Counted from the stretch's first letter, positions 10,561-21,350 are shown. The stretch is DNA of 37,331 bases from Xanthoparmelia taractica (GCA_033085395.1 JANQBS010000342.1:1-37331), one strand, 5' to 3'. Translations and numbers: made by a program. Notes: generated by a model not told the origin, from the sequence alone.

Positions 10561-11580
10561 AGTAAGCTTATTAATATATAGCGTCTTTATATACCTTAGA
10601 GCATAATTAAAATTATTCTTAAAATATCTTATAAAGATAATTATTTGAGATTTGAGAGATCTTATAAGAGGATTTTAAATATTTAATATATTTATAAATT
10701 AATTAAGCATCTTCGATAGTATATTAGATTATACTCTTAATGCCTTATTCTCTAAATACATCGATATCGCTTTTATAATTTTCTATAATTAATCGAGTCT
10801 CCGCTAGTATCGTTTTATATATTCACTCTAGATTTTATTTTAATACTCTTAAAATTAATCGAGAAGTTCGATATTATTCTTTCTATAATAGATAAGTTTA
10901 TAAAAAAGATAACTTTCGTGCCTAAGAAAAAGAATTATTCTATCGCTTAATAAACTACTATATTACTTAATAGACTTAATATTTTAAATTAAGAAATCCT
11001 AAGGATTTTGCTCACGAATCGTAATAGAAAGTTTCTTTTTAAGCTTTATTCAAAGCTCTTTAAGAAGCTCGAAGTAAACTTACTTTATTCGACTATCTAT
11101 TATTCTTAGATAAATAAAAGTAGCGAGAGAATTAATTAAATAGCGGAGATAATATTACGATTTTATCTATATATTATGTAGAATTTCGCTCTCTGGCCGT
11201 TAGTTCTCTCGCGAATATAAGCTCTATTTAATAACTCGATCTCAATTACGATTAATAATAAAACTCTTAACGAATTAACTTACGAATTTCAATCTAATAG
11301 ATCACTTAATCTGCTTAGAGAAGTCACTATATCTTTATCTTAGTCTATCGTTGCCCGCATATAGATAGCTAATATTATCTTATTTGCTTAGATAAATTAA
11401 AAATATTATTATAATAGAAAGCGTTAATTAATGTTTCTTCAATAGGGCGATTGAGCTTATTTACGACTATATAAGAACTATTTTATCTCTGTTATCATTG
11501 CTATTATTATTATTATTAAGCTATCTTAGTAGTATATCGATTTTTTCGAAATATTATAGAAAGTCGATAAATAGGTCTAT
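10561..11580 (+). pseudogene. Family 1 copy 1 integrase remnant
   Basis: The rve integrase core. LDFIL (about 10827) carries the first catalytic Asp, LTNRNRKFL (about 11008) carries the second with Asp changed to Asn, and SSERIN (GAG at about 11123) keeps the Glu. Between them FVPKKKNY and LYSKLFKKLEVNLLYSTIY are readable, followed by ILRFYLYIM and LWPLVLSRI. This is the DD35E arrangement of Ty3/gypsy integrases. The zinc-binding N-terminal part is too mutated to read. Confidence 0.9.
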
Positions 11581-11960
11581 AAATTAGCTATTTCAGGGCA
11601 TTAAAATATATATTTAATCTTTAACATTGCCCAACTAGAGCCTGCCCCTACTTTTGACTCTAACTCGTATAACTATCTTATTTCTAATTAGTCAGATAGT
11701 ATATATATAAAAGAAGATACTAATAAGTATAAGTCTTGGAAAGTAGAGCGAATTCTTAATAAGCGAGTTATTCGAAAAGGTAGAGGTCTTGTCACGTAGT
11801 ATCTTATTAGATGATTAGGATATGGGCCTGAATATGATTAATGATATAACGTCAAAGATCTCACGAACTTTAATGACTTAATACGTCAATATAAGCATGC
11901 AATCAATGCTATTGCTACTAATGCCCTTTAAAGTACTATATCACATCTACTCACCTTATC
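11581..11960 (+). pseudogene. Family 1 copy 1 integrase C-terminus with chromodomain
   Basis: After a QLEPAPTFDS-type linker (about 11630-11660) comes KSWKVERILNKRVIRKGRG (about 11731-11790), then YLIR, LGYGPEYD and YNVKDL. This matches the chromodomain pattern (V-E-R-I-L-D-x-R ... Y-L-V-R-W-x-G-Y-G-P ... W), with the Trp codons now stops. Chromodomains at the integrase end define chromoviruses and steer integration to methylated histone H3. The region is not present in copy 2, which is cut just before it. Confidence 0.88.
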
Positions 11961-12238
11961 GCTACATTTAAATAATTTAATAAGTTTTGTTAACCGAGAA
12001 TATAATTCCTCTCAACTTAATAGCATTTATGTGATTATTGAAGGGAGATATCAATCAATAATAGTGGTGTTTATATTATTATTATTGTGGCGTTCTAACT
12101 ACTTCTACAAAGCCGTTAATATGACTTTACTATTATTAGTTTTTTAATAGTTTACCGCCAATACGAATTCGCTAGCAAGTAATAATAAATATATCAAAGC
12201 AAGCGAGATCGCTTATTTTCTTTGTTGTTGTGAGATGT
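11961..12238 (+). other. Family 1 copy 1 3' untranslated region
   Basis: No coding sense is visible. It is clearly less mutated than the body of the element, keeping several CpA and TpG. It ends TTTGTTGTTGTGAGATGT right before the 3' LTR; there is no convincing polypurine tract. Short runs of TTA repeats occur near 12075-12095. Confidence 0.6.
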
Positions 12239-12391
12239 TGTCACGGTTTTTCTGTATGTCAAGGGAAGATCGGGGAAGGATCGGGGAGGCTAGGCCAAAT
12301 TTGTATTAGTTTCTCAGCATGATCTCCACCCTACGGCCCTTAGAATTCCAACAACTTTTCAATCATCAATCCCAAGACCTTTTCCATGACA
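12239..12391 (+). repeat. Family 1 copy 1 3' LTR
   Basis: 153 bases from TGTCACGG to CATGACA, with a 5-base terminal inverted repeat TGTCA/TGACA. It is the best preserved LTR of this family in the window. It is followed by GATTG, the right target duplication, and then by family 3 sequence that continues the interrupted copy A. Confidence 0.92.
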
Positions 12392-13049
12392 GATTGGAAA
12401 GATAAAAGACGAAGGATTTTTAGATTAGCTTATCTTTTCTTAAGCGTATATCTTATTATATTTCTTATTTATTAATTTACGCGCTTTTATTATTAAAGAA
12501 TAAATCTTATTTTTTAACTTAATTAATAACGCCTATTAATTCGTAAAAATAGATACTTATAATTATTTTAATTTCGATAAATTAATAATATTCTCTAAAT
12601 TTTAGAGAATTTTAGAGAATTTTTCTTCGAGATATATCGTATATAATAATTTTATTAAATAACTTAATTTCTAAAAACGAAATTTACTTTAATCTTCTTA
12701 ATTATAGACTTTAAATTTAATAAATTAATAAAATTCACTATTATAAGATTCTTAATCGAATTTGTCTTCGTAATTTAAAAATAATTCTTAATCTTTATAA
12801 AATATTCTTCTTTCGCTTTATATTTTATTATCGAATTAATTTAATAATAACGAGAAATAATTAAAGATAAGACTCTATTATTATGCACTACAATAAAGTT
12901 AAAATTCGTATTTATTAAATAAATATATACTTTATTTATTAATAACTTATAAAGAAAATTACGATTTAATAATAACTTTTTATCACGTAAGAATACTTTA
13001 ATAATTTCTATAGACTTTAAAGATATAATTTAACGTCTTTTAGCTCGTA
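12392..13049 (-). pseudogene. Family 3 copy A, region between protease and RT
   Basis: It resumes copy A after the family 1 insertion and aligns with copy B from 22870 on (GACAAAAGACGAAG shared). On the minus strand it is the segment between protease and RT. No motif is readable. CpA is nearly absent. Confidence 0.55.
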
Positions 13050-13250
13050 TTATTCGACGAATTCGCACGTTATTTCTAATAGTTACTTACACTAAAATAA
13101 AAAATAATCTTTATTTTTAATAAATTTATAATAATATCTTTTAAATTTAAGATATTTATTTTGATAAGAAGATTTATCTTAAGATTATTTATTATATAAA
13201 TATCTTAAATAAACTTAATTTTTTATAATCTTTTCTAAAAACGTTTTCTC
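13050..13250 (-). pseudogene. Family 3 copy A retropepsin remnant
   Basis: It aligns with copy B 23570-23710, where the minus strand reads IDNLKINLFIKINII, the same pattern as the protease of family 1 (INNLKINLLIKNNI). In copy A the same stretch is readable but more mutated. The position, just upstream of RT, fits. The catalytic DTG motif is not found. Confidence 0.55.
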
Positions 13251-13834
13251 TTTTATAAAAAAGAAAACTATTATTTATTTAATAATAGAATAATAATTCG
13301 ACTTAATTTCTCTTAAGATAATTATAATATTATATTTCTTTAAAGCGAAGCTACAAATTAATTTTTGAAAAATATTCGATTACTTATATTCATAAGATAA
13401 TTAATAATTAAATTTCTCGACTTTAATAAAGCGTTACAAGTAAGATTAAAAAGATTTATAATATAATATTATAAGCGAAAAGTTATTTCGTTTATAAAAA
13501 TCGTATATATTAAAAACTTAATTAACTTTAATTATTCTTAAAATATAAGATATTAAATAATCTCTAAAAACATCTTCTCTATTATTTTCAAAGATCAATT
13601 AATCTTAAATCTAATCTCTATCTTTCTTTAAAAAAAACTTATTTCTTATAAACTCTAATTTTTAAATGCGTATATAATTAAATTTTTCGAGAGAAATTCG
13701 TTTTAATATTTTCTATATACTAACTTCTTATTTTTTTTTTCATTATAATATAATAAAAAACGAAGATAAATTTATATTTATCTTATTTTTCTTAAGATTA
13801 GACTTGTTATCTTCTTTCTTTAAACTTTATCTAT
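13251..13834 (-). pseudogene. Family 3 copy A gag-side sequence
   Basis: Shared with copy B (about 23710-24310). No recognisable domain remains. It ends at the 554-bp insert, whose target bases ATCTAT are at 13829-13834. Confidence 0.45.
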
Positions 13835-14388
13835 AAATTTAAAATTACTAATCGCGCGACTAAGATTAAAATTAAGAAGTTCGCCGAATTAGCAACTTCA
13901 TTAATTATTCGCACGAATTTCGCTTAATTAGTAACTTCATTAAATATTAGCACGAATTTCGCTTTGTTAATAAATATTACTTGCTATATTTACTATTAGC
14001 GTTAATTACGTTAATTGATAACGAGGTTCGACAGCGATATATAGCGATAATTCTCAACGTTATCTGGAAATAGACTTCGGAATTTTAAGTTTTAAATCAA
14101 ATTCTCGCGGGGATGATACTCACGATAATAATATTCGAAGTAATGCGTAATATATATTACTAAGTATCTTATTTACTACGAGGTCTTATAAGAACTTTAC
14201 CTATAAAATTTAAAATTACTTTATTTGCTAAATCGTGCTAATTATACGAATAATAAATTTATTTATTAATCGGGCTAGATTTTATTAATAATTATTAATT
14301 CGATTAGATTTTATCGATATAGATGAATAAGGTTAAATATATTGAATCGTGTTGATCGTGCGGAAATAAACTTTTTAAATTTGCAGAT
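13835..14388. mobile_element. 554-bp insert of unknown type in family 3 copy A
   Basis: ATCTAT occurs on both sides (13829-13834 and 14389-14394). Copy B runs through the site without it (AAACTCTATTCTCG near 24309-24322), so this is an insertion with a 5- to 6-base duplication. It holds a 39-base tandem repeat (13877-13915, 13916-13954, and a partial third), two copies of CTATAAA-TTTAAAATTAC about 370 bases apart (13831 and 14201), and a purine tract CTCGCGGGGA followed by TGATAC (about 14103-14117), which looks like a polypurine tract/LTR border. It is less RIP-mutated than its surroundings. A solo LTR or the 3' end of another gypsy element is possible. Confidence 0.6.
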
Positions 14389-14394
14389 ATCTAT

Positions 14395-15994
14395 TCTCGT
14401 ATATATTATAAAAGTAATTATTACTATCTTCGTAATAAATAATAACATTTTAAGAATAAATATTTTTAAGATTTTTATAATATGCTTTTATATAATAAAA
14501 ATTCTCTTTTAAATAGTTATAAAAGTAAATCTTTTACGAAGTCTATAGTATTAATATTTCGAAATTTTCTAGATTTCTAGCTTTAAACGAATAGAAAGGA
14601 AATTTATTATATTTTTTTAATTTTATTTATTTAAATATTAATTCGATTAGATATTCTTTACTATAATTCTTAAAAACAATTTAAATTTTAAAAGTTTATT
14701 TTTTTAAAGTTACTTAGGATTAAGAATATAATTAATTTAATAATTACGTTATTAAATTTTAGCTTTACGTTTATAAGAAAGAGAAATAGACTTATTATAT
14801 ATTTTTAAAAAAAATTATTACAAGTATATTGAATATATAAGAAAGCTCGATTACTAATATTTATAATTCGAATATTATAATATCTATTAATATGTATAAG
14901 AATTTATCGTATTAAAAGATCGAGAAGAAAAGAAAGATCGTTATAATAATTATTAATATTTATCTTATCTATATCTTAAATTAATTCTTTCTTTATTAAA
15001 TTATTTAATATAATTTAAATTACGTTTTTAATCTTAAATTTTTTTCTTGGTTTATAATTATATATTTTTCGATAATTTTTCGATTTATTTTATTAATAAA
15101 ATCGATATTATAGCTCTTTTTAATTTCTAAGTTTCTTTATAAATTAACGCAATATAGCTTAAATAATAGATAACGAAATAAAAGCCTATAATTTTATATT
15201 TAGATAATTTTATATTTAAATAATATATATATACTTATCTATAATATTAGCTTATAGGATATATTTTAAGAATTCTTACACGTAGCTAACGAGATCTCTT
15301 CTATGTTCTATATTCTTAAGAATATATACTTATTTAATAAATTAATTTCAAGTTAAAAATATAAAAACTCTAAATTATTTTAATAGATAAATAAGAGTTC
15401 GCTTAAGTTTATTAAATAAATATATTATAATATTTTTTTTTATAATAGCGTATTTAATTATTAGAATAGTATCGATTCTCTAAAATAAGTCGAAAAATTA
15501 GATCAAGTTATATTCTCTCTCTTAATAATAGTATAATCTTTTACTCTATAATAAAAAGAATATATTTTTTAATAAATCATTTTTTAACTATTAAAAACGA
15601 TATTATTAGCGTTATAGAAATCTTTTAAATTCGAATAAAAGAATTTTTAGTTAAATACTGGAAAGTTTTTAAAGATTCTCGCTATATATTTTAATTAAAG
15701 AGTCTCTATAATTCTAAAGATTCAAATAAATTTAATAATTTAGAATTAATCGTATTTATAAGAATCTCTCGTATAGTCTAAATTATAATATTTTATATTA
15801 TTTAATTAATTTTATTTAAAGAAGATAATACTTTAATTATTTTTTAATTAAAGAAGAATTTAATAATAAATAAAGTCTTCTTTAATTTTTTTAATTTTTT
15901 ACTTTTTTATAAAAATAATTTAAAGCTTAAAGAAAGTTATTATATAGATTCTATCGTTATTAATTTAGAAGTCTTCTTAATTAAAAATCGCTTA
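14395..15994 (-). pseudogene. Family 3 copy A gag region, left part
   Basis: It aligns with copy B (about 24315-25810). In the minus-strand element this is upstream of the protease and should encode gag. Only a few lysine-rich fragments are readable in any frame and I recognise no zinc knuckle. TpA is very frequent, and CpA is almost absent over whole 60-base stretches. Confidence 0.5.
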
Positions 15995-16049
15995 CGAAGA
16001 TCTACACGTAAAGTCCTAAACATGCGGTAAAAAGCTTGGCATGCTTGGC
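15995..16049 (+). repeat. Left terminal inverted repeat of the Tc1/mariner element
   Basis: It pairs with 17746-17800. Almost all differences are G/A or C/T; the exception in the conserved core is CGGTAAAA here against CGCTAAAA in the reverse complement of the right end. Confidence 0.9.
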
Positions 16050-16080
16050 AATATCAAAAATATACATATTTTCGGTATTT

Positions 16081-16180
16081 GCGATATCAATGCGATGCAT
16101 ATATGATACATAGTAGCGATGTCAATGCTCTACATATGGGGTATATATATACGGAGTGCATGCATTATAGCGATGTTACA
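16081..16180 (+). repeat. Subterminal repeats GCGATRTCAATGC
   Basis: GCGATATCAATGC at 16081-16093, GCGATGTCAATGC at 16116-16128, and the partial GCGATGTTACA at 16170-16180. They lie between the left TIR and the transposase gene and keep CpA and TpG. They may be transposase-binding sites or part of the promoter; this is inference. Confidence 0.5.
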
Positions 16181-16189
16181 GACAAATAA

Positions 16190-17640
16190 TGTTAATGCTA
16201 AGTATATTATCGCAAAGAGAGAAAAGAAGGAGAATATTATAGATCTTCTAATAGAAGAAGAATTCTTAGTAGGCTATAAGAGATAGTCTTCTCTAGAATC
16301 TTAAGTTCTTATAAGTATATCTAATGCTTAGAATATTAATTATAATAATGAGATTAGATTTTAGGCATTTACTTTGATCGAAGCTAAAATTACTATTAAA
16401 ATCGTCACTGTAGTAATTAAAATATCTCGTTATATTATTAGTTGTTTTTAGAAATAAGCCCGAGATAGAGAATATAATTCAAATATCTTTAAGAAGTTGT
16501 TATTATTCTATATTATAGATATCTTAAGATTTAATCGTTCTATATTAATTATATTTAACTTAAAGAGTGCTATTTTAATCGTTATACGAAAGAATCGCTA
16601 TAATTATAAAAAGATCTCTTTTATATTAGTCGCTGAGTAAGAAATCTATTTAATAACTATTCTAAAGATTCTTAAGAAGAATAACTTTCGATTCTATAAG
16701 ATTATTAAGAAATTATTTCTTACGAAGACTATAATAAAAGCTCGATATTAATTCGCTTTACGATATTAAAATTAAATTATTTAGGACTAAAAAAACGTGA
16801 TTTGAAGTGACGAATAAAGTATAATCTTGAACTCTCGACGGGGGAGAGTGCGAGTATAGCGATAATCTCACGAAGTCTTTATTAAATTCGCTGTTCGTCG
16901 TCGTTTTGTAAAAGCTATAGAGTTTATATTCTAAGGCTATTTTTTCTACGATAAGAAGAATTCTTATTATATTTGAAAGGCCGAAATAATTAAAGAAAAA
17001 AAGATATATATCGAAGATCTCGATCGCATTAATAAAGCTTTGAAATTTAGATATAGAGAGACTTAAGAGCTTAAGATCGATATACGACGTATAGGCTTAC
17101 GTAATCTTTCTAATAAGAAGCTTAAGTAATATTTCATTATAAAAATTAAAAAGATTATTATTAAGGAAAAGAAAGAGAAAATTATATAATATCGATATTA
17201 GAAGAAGATTTATATCTCTTAATATTCTCGAGTTTCTTCGCTTATTAGACTTAGATTCTTATTTTAAAGCTTCTAAAATTCGCTTAAAAATATAAATTAA
17301 ATAGATCTCAGACTTTTATTATAAAAGATAAGATCTCGATATATATCTTTAGATATTAGAAGCCAGTCTTTATATCTCTAAATATTCTTCGAATATTATA
17401 ATGCGATAATTCTTTCGATCTAAATATAATTAAGCTATACTAATTTTAGATAAAGTGTTAGATTACTTGTAAAAACGTATTAAGAACTCGAAAGAAGATC
17501 GAATAGACTTAAATTTATTATTAATAAGTAGAGCTTATATAAAAAAGAATTTAGGGATAAATAGAGCGAATATCTCGATATATTATCGAGATTATTTATC
17601 TACGGGGGGGTAACGAGTAGAAAGAGAGTCGTGACGGAGG
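16190..17640 (+). pseudogene. Tc1/mariner transposase pseudogene
   Basis: DDE/D transposase that would cut and paste the element at TA sites. The plus strand reads NVI-stop-SDE at 16794-16814, the first catalytic Asp (GAC at 16809-16811) in the family's V-I-W-S-D-E motif with Trp (TGG) now TGA. RRGRVRV-stop-R follows at 16836-16862 (Trp again a stop), then YFFYDKKNSYYI, EDLDRINKALKFRYRE and RIGLRNLSNKK. Near the end IERISRYIIEIIYL then RGGNE (about 17561-17610) match the C-terminus of fungal Tc1-type transposases as I remember them. The second catalytic Asp and the third acidic residue are too mutated to place. A CENP-B-type N-terminus (Fot1/pogo) is not seen. Heavily nonsense-mutated. Confidence 0.85.
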
Positions 17641-17745
17641 TGATATATAATCGTATAACTCGATCGAGCGTGCGAATAATTATATTCGTAGCTACATGAA
17701 GAATAAGTACTAGAAAAATGAAGCTATTCAAGAATATTATCAAAT

Positions 17746-17800
17746 ACCAAGTATACCAAGCTTTTTAGCGCATGTTCAGGACTTTACGTGCAGACCTTCG
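17746..17800 (-). repeat. Right terminal inverted repeat of the Tc1/mariner element
   Basis: The better preserved end, which keeps GAACATGCGC and GCAGACC. It is followed by TA at 17801-17802. Confidence 0.9.
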
Positions 17801-18782
17801 TACTCGATTTCTTAATAAAATATATTAATAATTTTTTTCTTTCTTTAAATTAAGAATTTTCTTAATAAACGAAGAATTCTAAAATCGTTATAATAAGTGT
17901 ATATTTTATTTAAAAGTCTTAAGAATAATATATATAACGAAATAGTTAAGAGCTTAAAGAAATAATTAAAAATAAGTCTTTATAGATTTAGATATTATTT
18001 TACTTCGTTTATTTTTAATTAAATAAATATCTTAATTAATTTAAAAAGATCGATAATTAATTTTCTTAATAATAGAAATTAATTAATATATCTTATTCGT
18101 AAAAAGAATTAAGAATTAATCTTTAATCTTTAAAAATTTAATAAATTAAAAAACTAAAAGAATTATATTACGAGAAATAGAATTTAATAAAAAAAAATTA
18201 AGTTTATTATCTTAATTCTTAGTTATATAAAAATATATAGTTAAGAATTAATTATAAATAATGAATATTAAAGAAAATAGATAAAAGATAAAAATAACAT
18301 AAAGAAATATTAAAGAGTTAAAAGAAAGATGAAGAAATTAATAAAAATTAATAAAAAAATTTCACTCTCTTTCCTTAGCAGATTTAAATAGATTTTTTTT
18401 ATTAATTAAATTCTAAAAAGCTTTCTTTAAATAATAAAATTAAAATAATTCTTTAATATAATAGAATATAAAAGATATTTATATAATAGAATAATTAAGA
18501 AATAGAAGAGAATCTTAAAGTATAAAGCGATCTTAGAATATAATATAGCGAATTATAAAAATTTAATAACTAAGAAAAATAATAAGATTTTAGAAAAAAA
18601 TAAATATAGAAATTTAAAAGATTAGAAGTTTAAAAATAGATAATTTCGATAATTATTAAAATTAATATAGAGTAAAAAAATAATTTTAGAATCGATAAAT
18701 TCGAAAAAACTAATATATAAACGTTATTAATTAAATTAAAATTAGCGATATTTAAGGCTAATATCTTAGATCGAAATCAAAG
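17801..18782 (-). pseudogene. Family 3 copy A gag region, right part, and 5' leader
   Basis: It aligns with copy B (about 25805-26758). On the minus strand this is the beginning of the element after the primer-binding site, so it holds the leader and the gag start. No start codon or domain can be defended. Confidence 0.5.
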
Positions 18783-18794
18783 ACATTACTATTA
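18783..18794 (-). promoter_or_regulatory. Candidate primer-binding site of family 3 copy A (mutated)
   Basis: The minus strand reads TAATAGTAATGT, two bases inside the LTR. It equals the better preserved TAATAGCAACGC of copy B (26759-26770) after C-to-T changes. Confidence 0.6.
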
Positions 18795-18796
18795 AA

Positions 18797-18991
18797 TATT
18801 TAGAATACTCGAATTTAGAGAACTTTAAATCTTAATTAATAAAATAAGTAAAGAAAGTATTAAAGTTAAGTCTTAATAAGTGTATATCGTATATACAGTC
18901 TTTTATGTAAAATAACTTGATTAAAATATCTAAAAGCAACGACGAGAACGATATTAGTCTACTTAATATCTTAATATTCTAAATCTTAATA
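18797..18991 (-). repeat. Family 3 5' LTR of copy A
   Basis: 195 bases, alignable with 76-259 and 26773-26980. It is the most heavily mutated of the three LTRs: the minus-strand start is TATTAAG and the end is AAATA. It is taken as the 5' LTR of copy A because the mutated primer-binding site lies on its left, inside A. Directly right of it begins truncated copy B. Confidence 0.75.
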
Positions 18992-20699
18992 GTTATAGCG
19001 AAAATAAAAATAAGAAATCTTTTCTTTAACTTAATTAGAGCTTTAATATTCTTCTTTTTATAATCGTAGCGATTATTTTATATATAATATATATATTTAA
19101 CGTATAACTCGTATCTCTAATAAACTTTTCGCGATCTTATAAAATTAATATAGTACTCGAATCTCTACTCTTCTTCTTTATTATTATAAAATTATTAGAC
19201 TTTAAAATTAATCTTATAATATTAGATTAGTTCGATTAAAGTTTTTATTATACGTCTCTTTATTTTATATAACTTTATAAGATATTTACCCGTAAAGATC
19301 TTACACTAGCGTTTATATCTTTCTACTTTAATAAGAATCGACTTAATAATTTTTATAATCTAAGCCTCTATAAGATTTATCTTATTTATAGAAAAAAGTT
19401 TATTTAAATATTCTTATTTAATTTATAATTTAATAAAGATTCGTTTTAAAAGAAATTTTTAATTTTAAATAATTTAATTATTTATTTTAAGATTAAGTCT
19501 TAACTTCTAATCTTATAATTAATAGTATTTCAATTTTAATTAATTTCGTATCTATAGTTATAACGTTACTCTCTTACTTAAAATATTCTTTATTATTAAA
19601 TTTCTTAAAAATCTTCTTTATTAATAAGCGTTATATAAATATAAAATTAAAAATAAAGTTAATAATTTAAATAGTTAAAGTTTTAAGAGCGAATTTAAAA
19701 ATTATTTTATTTTTAATTTATTAGTCGCGAGATTAACGTATCTATTTTTAAAGTTTTAATAGAAAGATATATTTAATAATAATACTTTCGAATAAGAGAA
19801 TTTTATAATCTCGATTAATAAATTCTTAAGACGTATATTAATAAAAGAGATATAGTAAGATAAGATTATATATAAGATAATTAATTTTCTAGAATTAATT
19901 AATACTTTAATAAATATTAAAATTTAATTAATCTTCATCGACGATTAATAATCTTTACTTCGTTTAATATCTAGCTCGATGAAAAGTAAATAAAGAGTCT
20001 CTACCAGTAAAATCAAATTCTAAATATATTATTTTTAAAATTATTTTCTAAAAATATCATTATACTCTTTATTATATTTATTTATTAATTCACTAATATC
20101 TTAAAAATTCCCTATTTAATATTTAATATTATATATTAAATCTTAATATTTTTACTTAATAAGATACTCTATAATAGTATTTTTTTTCGATTTCGCTTAT
20201 ATACTTCTCTCTTATTTAAAAGTATCTTAATTTTATATTTTCTTTAATCCGAGTTCTTATTATTAATTATAAAGTTCTATTTTTAATTTTAAGATTTTTA
20301 ATATAAATCGAAATTCTTTAATGCTAATTTTAAGATAATTATCGAAATTATTAAATAAATTTTTTATATTTTCGTTAGATTTAGTTTATAAATTAAATTC
20401 TTATATTTTTTAATATTCTAAAGAGTTTAACTCGTTAACTAAAAAGCTTAATTTTTTTTTTAATTAAGAAGATAATAACTTAATAAAAGCGAGATCTTTA
20501 AATTTTAGTGTAATTAACTTATATTAAATCCTATAACGAATTTTTATATTTATAGCGACGAAGATTATAAAGTTTATTACTTATCTATTTCTAATACGTA
20601 TATCTATTAATTCTTTTTATTTTTTTATATTTAAATTATCAATATTAAAGTCTTTATTAAATTTCTTTTCGAAGATAATCTTATTTAAAAATTTATCGA
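18992..20699 (-). pseudogene. Family 3 copy B region downstream of integrase
   Basis: The counterpart of 1196-2849 in copy A, more strongly mutated. It contains a single copy of the CTTTCGAATAAG motif that is duplicated in A. No domain is readable. Confidence 0.5.
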
Positions 20700-21350
20700 T
20701 AAATATATTAATCGAATTATTAAAAATATTTCTTAAATATACGATAAATATATTTTAGAGCTCGTTAAGATAATAAATAATATAATATCTTAAAGTAATC
20801 TTAATTATTTAATTCGTTTATATTAATTATTTATTAATCTAAGAATAATAAATTATTAAAATTATTAAATCTATTCTTAGAGTTTTAAAAATTATTTTTA
20901 AAAGCTTTAAAAGAAACTTAAAATCTCGATTTAAGATAATCGCTCTTGAAATTCCTTAATCTATTAAAGCGAGTAATAATATAAACGCCTATTTAATTAA
21001 TTTTTAAATATTCTTTTTAAGTATTATTATAATCTTCTTCGAGAACTTATTAATTATAATTATAATTATATTGAATTTATTTTTTAATATAAAAAATATA
21101 AATATAAAATTAATAATAATAATATAAAATATTAAGATAAAAATAAGAATAAAGTTAAGATTTTTATAAGTTAAATATTTTCTAATTGAATTTTGCTAAC
21201 ACTAAGAATAATAAAGAATATATCGCTTTAGTCGCCTAATAAGATATCTTATATAATAAACTTATATAATTCTTTCGTAAGTGCGCTAAAATTTGTTATA
21301 ATTATAATTATTATATATTAATTTAAAAATCTTTTATTTTATATTCTTTA
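20700..21350 (-). pseudogene. Family 3 copy B integrase remnant
   Basis: The minus-strand counterpart of 2850-3700. The region of the second catalytic Asp (the IPRTIISDRDPKF motif of the family) lies at about 20915-20965, and the QSERTNQ region at about 20800-20865. The same core as copy A with more changes. Confidence 0.7.

Larger units (their letters stand above)
5352..12391 (+). mobile_element. Complete chromodomain Ty3/gypsy retrotransposon, family 1 copy 1 (RIP-mutated)
   Basis: A 7040-bp element bounded by two 153-bp LTRs (TGTCACGG to CATGACA in the better preserved 3' copy). It sits in family 3 copy A. The bases before the 5' LTR (GATTA) and after the 3' LTR (GATTG) form a 5-bp target duplication once one G-to-A change is allowed, and copy B shows the joined empty site GAAGATTAAAAAGACAAAAG at 22868-22887. 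The order on the plus strand is LTR, primer-binding site, gag-like region, C2H2-like cluster, retropepsin, RT, RNase H, integrase, chromodomain, 3' untranslated region, LTR. Stops interrupt every domain, so it is not active. Confidence 0.92.
15995..17800 (+). mobile_element. Complete Tc1/mariner DNA transposon (RIP-mutated)
   Basis: 1806 bp between TA dinucleotides (15993-15994 and 17801-17802), the target duplication of Tc1/mariner. Terminal inverted repeats of about 55 bases begin CGAAGRTCTRCACGTAAAG at both ends. It lies in family 3 copy A, and copy B has the uninterrupted region near 25790-25810. One transposase gene on the plus strand fills it. The size and ends are complete, but the gene has many stops. 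RIP is milder at the ends than in the surrounding gypsy sequence. Confidence 0.92.
76..18991 (-). mobile_element. Ty3/gypsy retrotransposon, family 3, copy A (RIP-mutated, with nested inserts)
   Basis: A minus-strand LTR retrotransposon whose 5' LTR lies at 18797-18991 and whose 3' LTR (76-259) is cut at its outer end by the left inverted repeat. Minus-strand translation shows, from right to left, a long gag-like region, a retropepsin trace (about 13050-13250), reverse transcriptase (about 4800-5351) and integrase (about 2850-3700). The order PR-RT-IN is that of Ty3/gypsy. Four inserts interrupt it, at 4669-4797, 5352-12391, 13835-14388 and 15995-17800. Copy B at 18992-26980 lacks all four. 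Removing the inserts leaves roughly 9.2 kb. Every coding part is full of stops from C-to-T and G-to-A changes, so it is dead. Confidence 0.85.

Noticed and set aside
13877..13965. Tandem 39-bp units considered as a CRISPR-like array
   Set aside because: Units are adjacent without spacers, only two and a partial, and the context is a eukaryotic transposon graveyard.
15995..17800. Fot1/pogo-type element
   Set aside because: Size fits, but the readable motifs (WSDE, RRGRVRVWR-like, IERISRYI) follow the Tc1-type transposase and no CENP-B helix-turn-helix part is seen.
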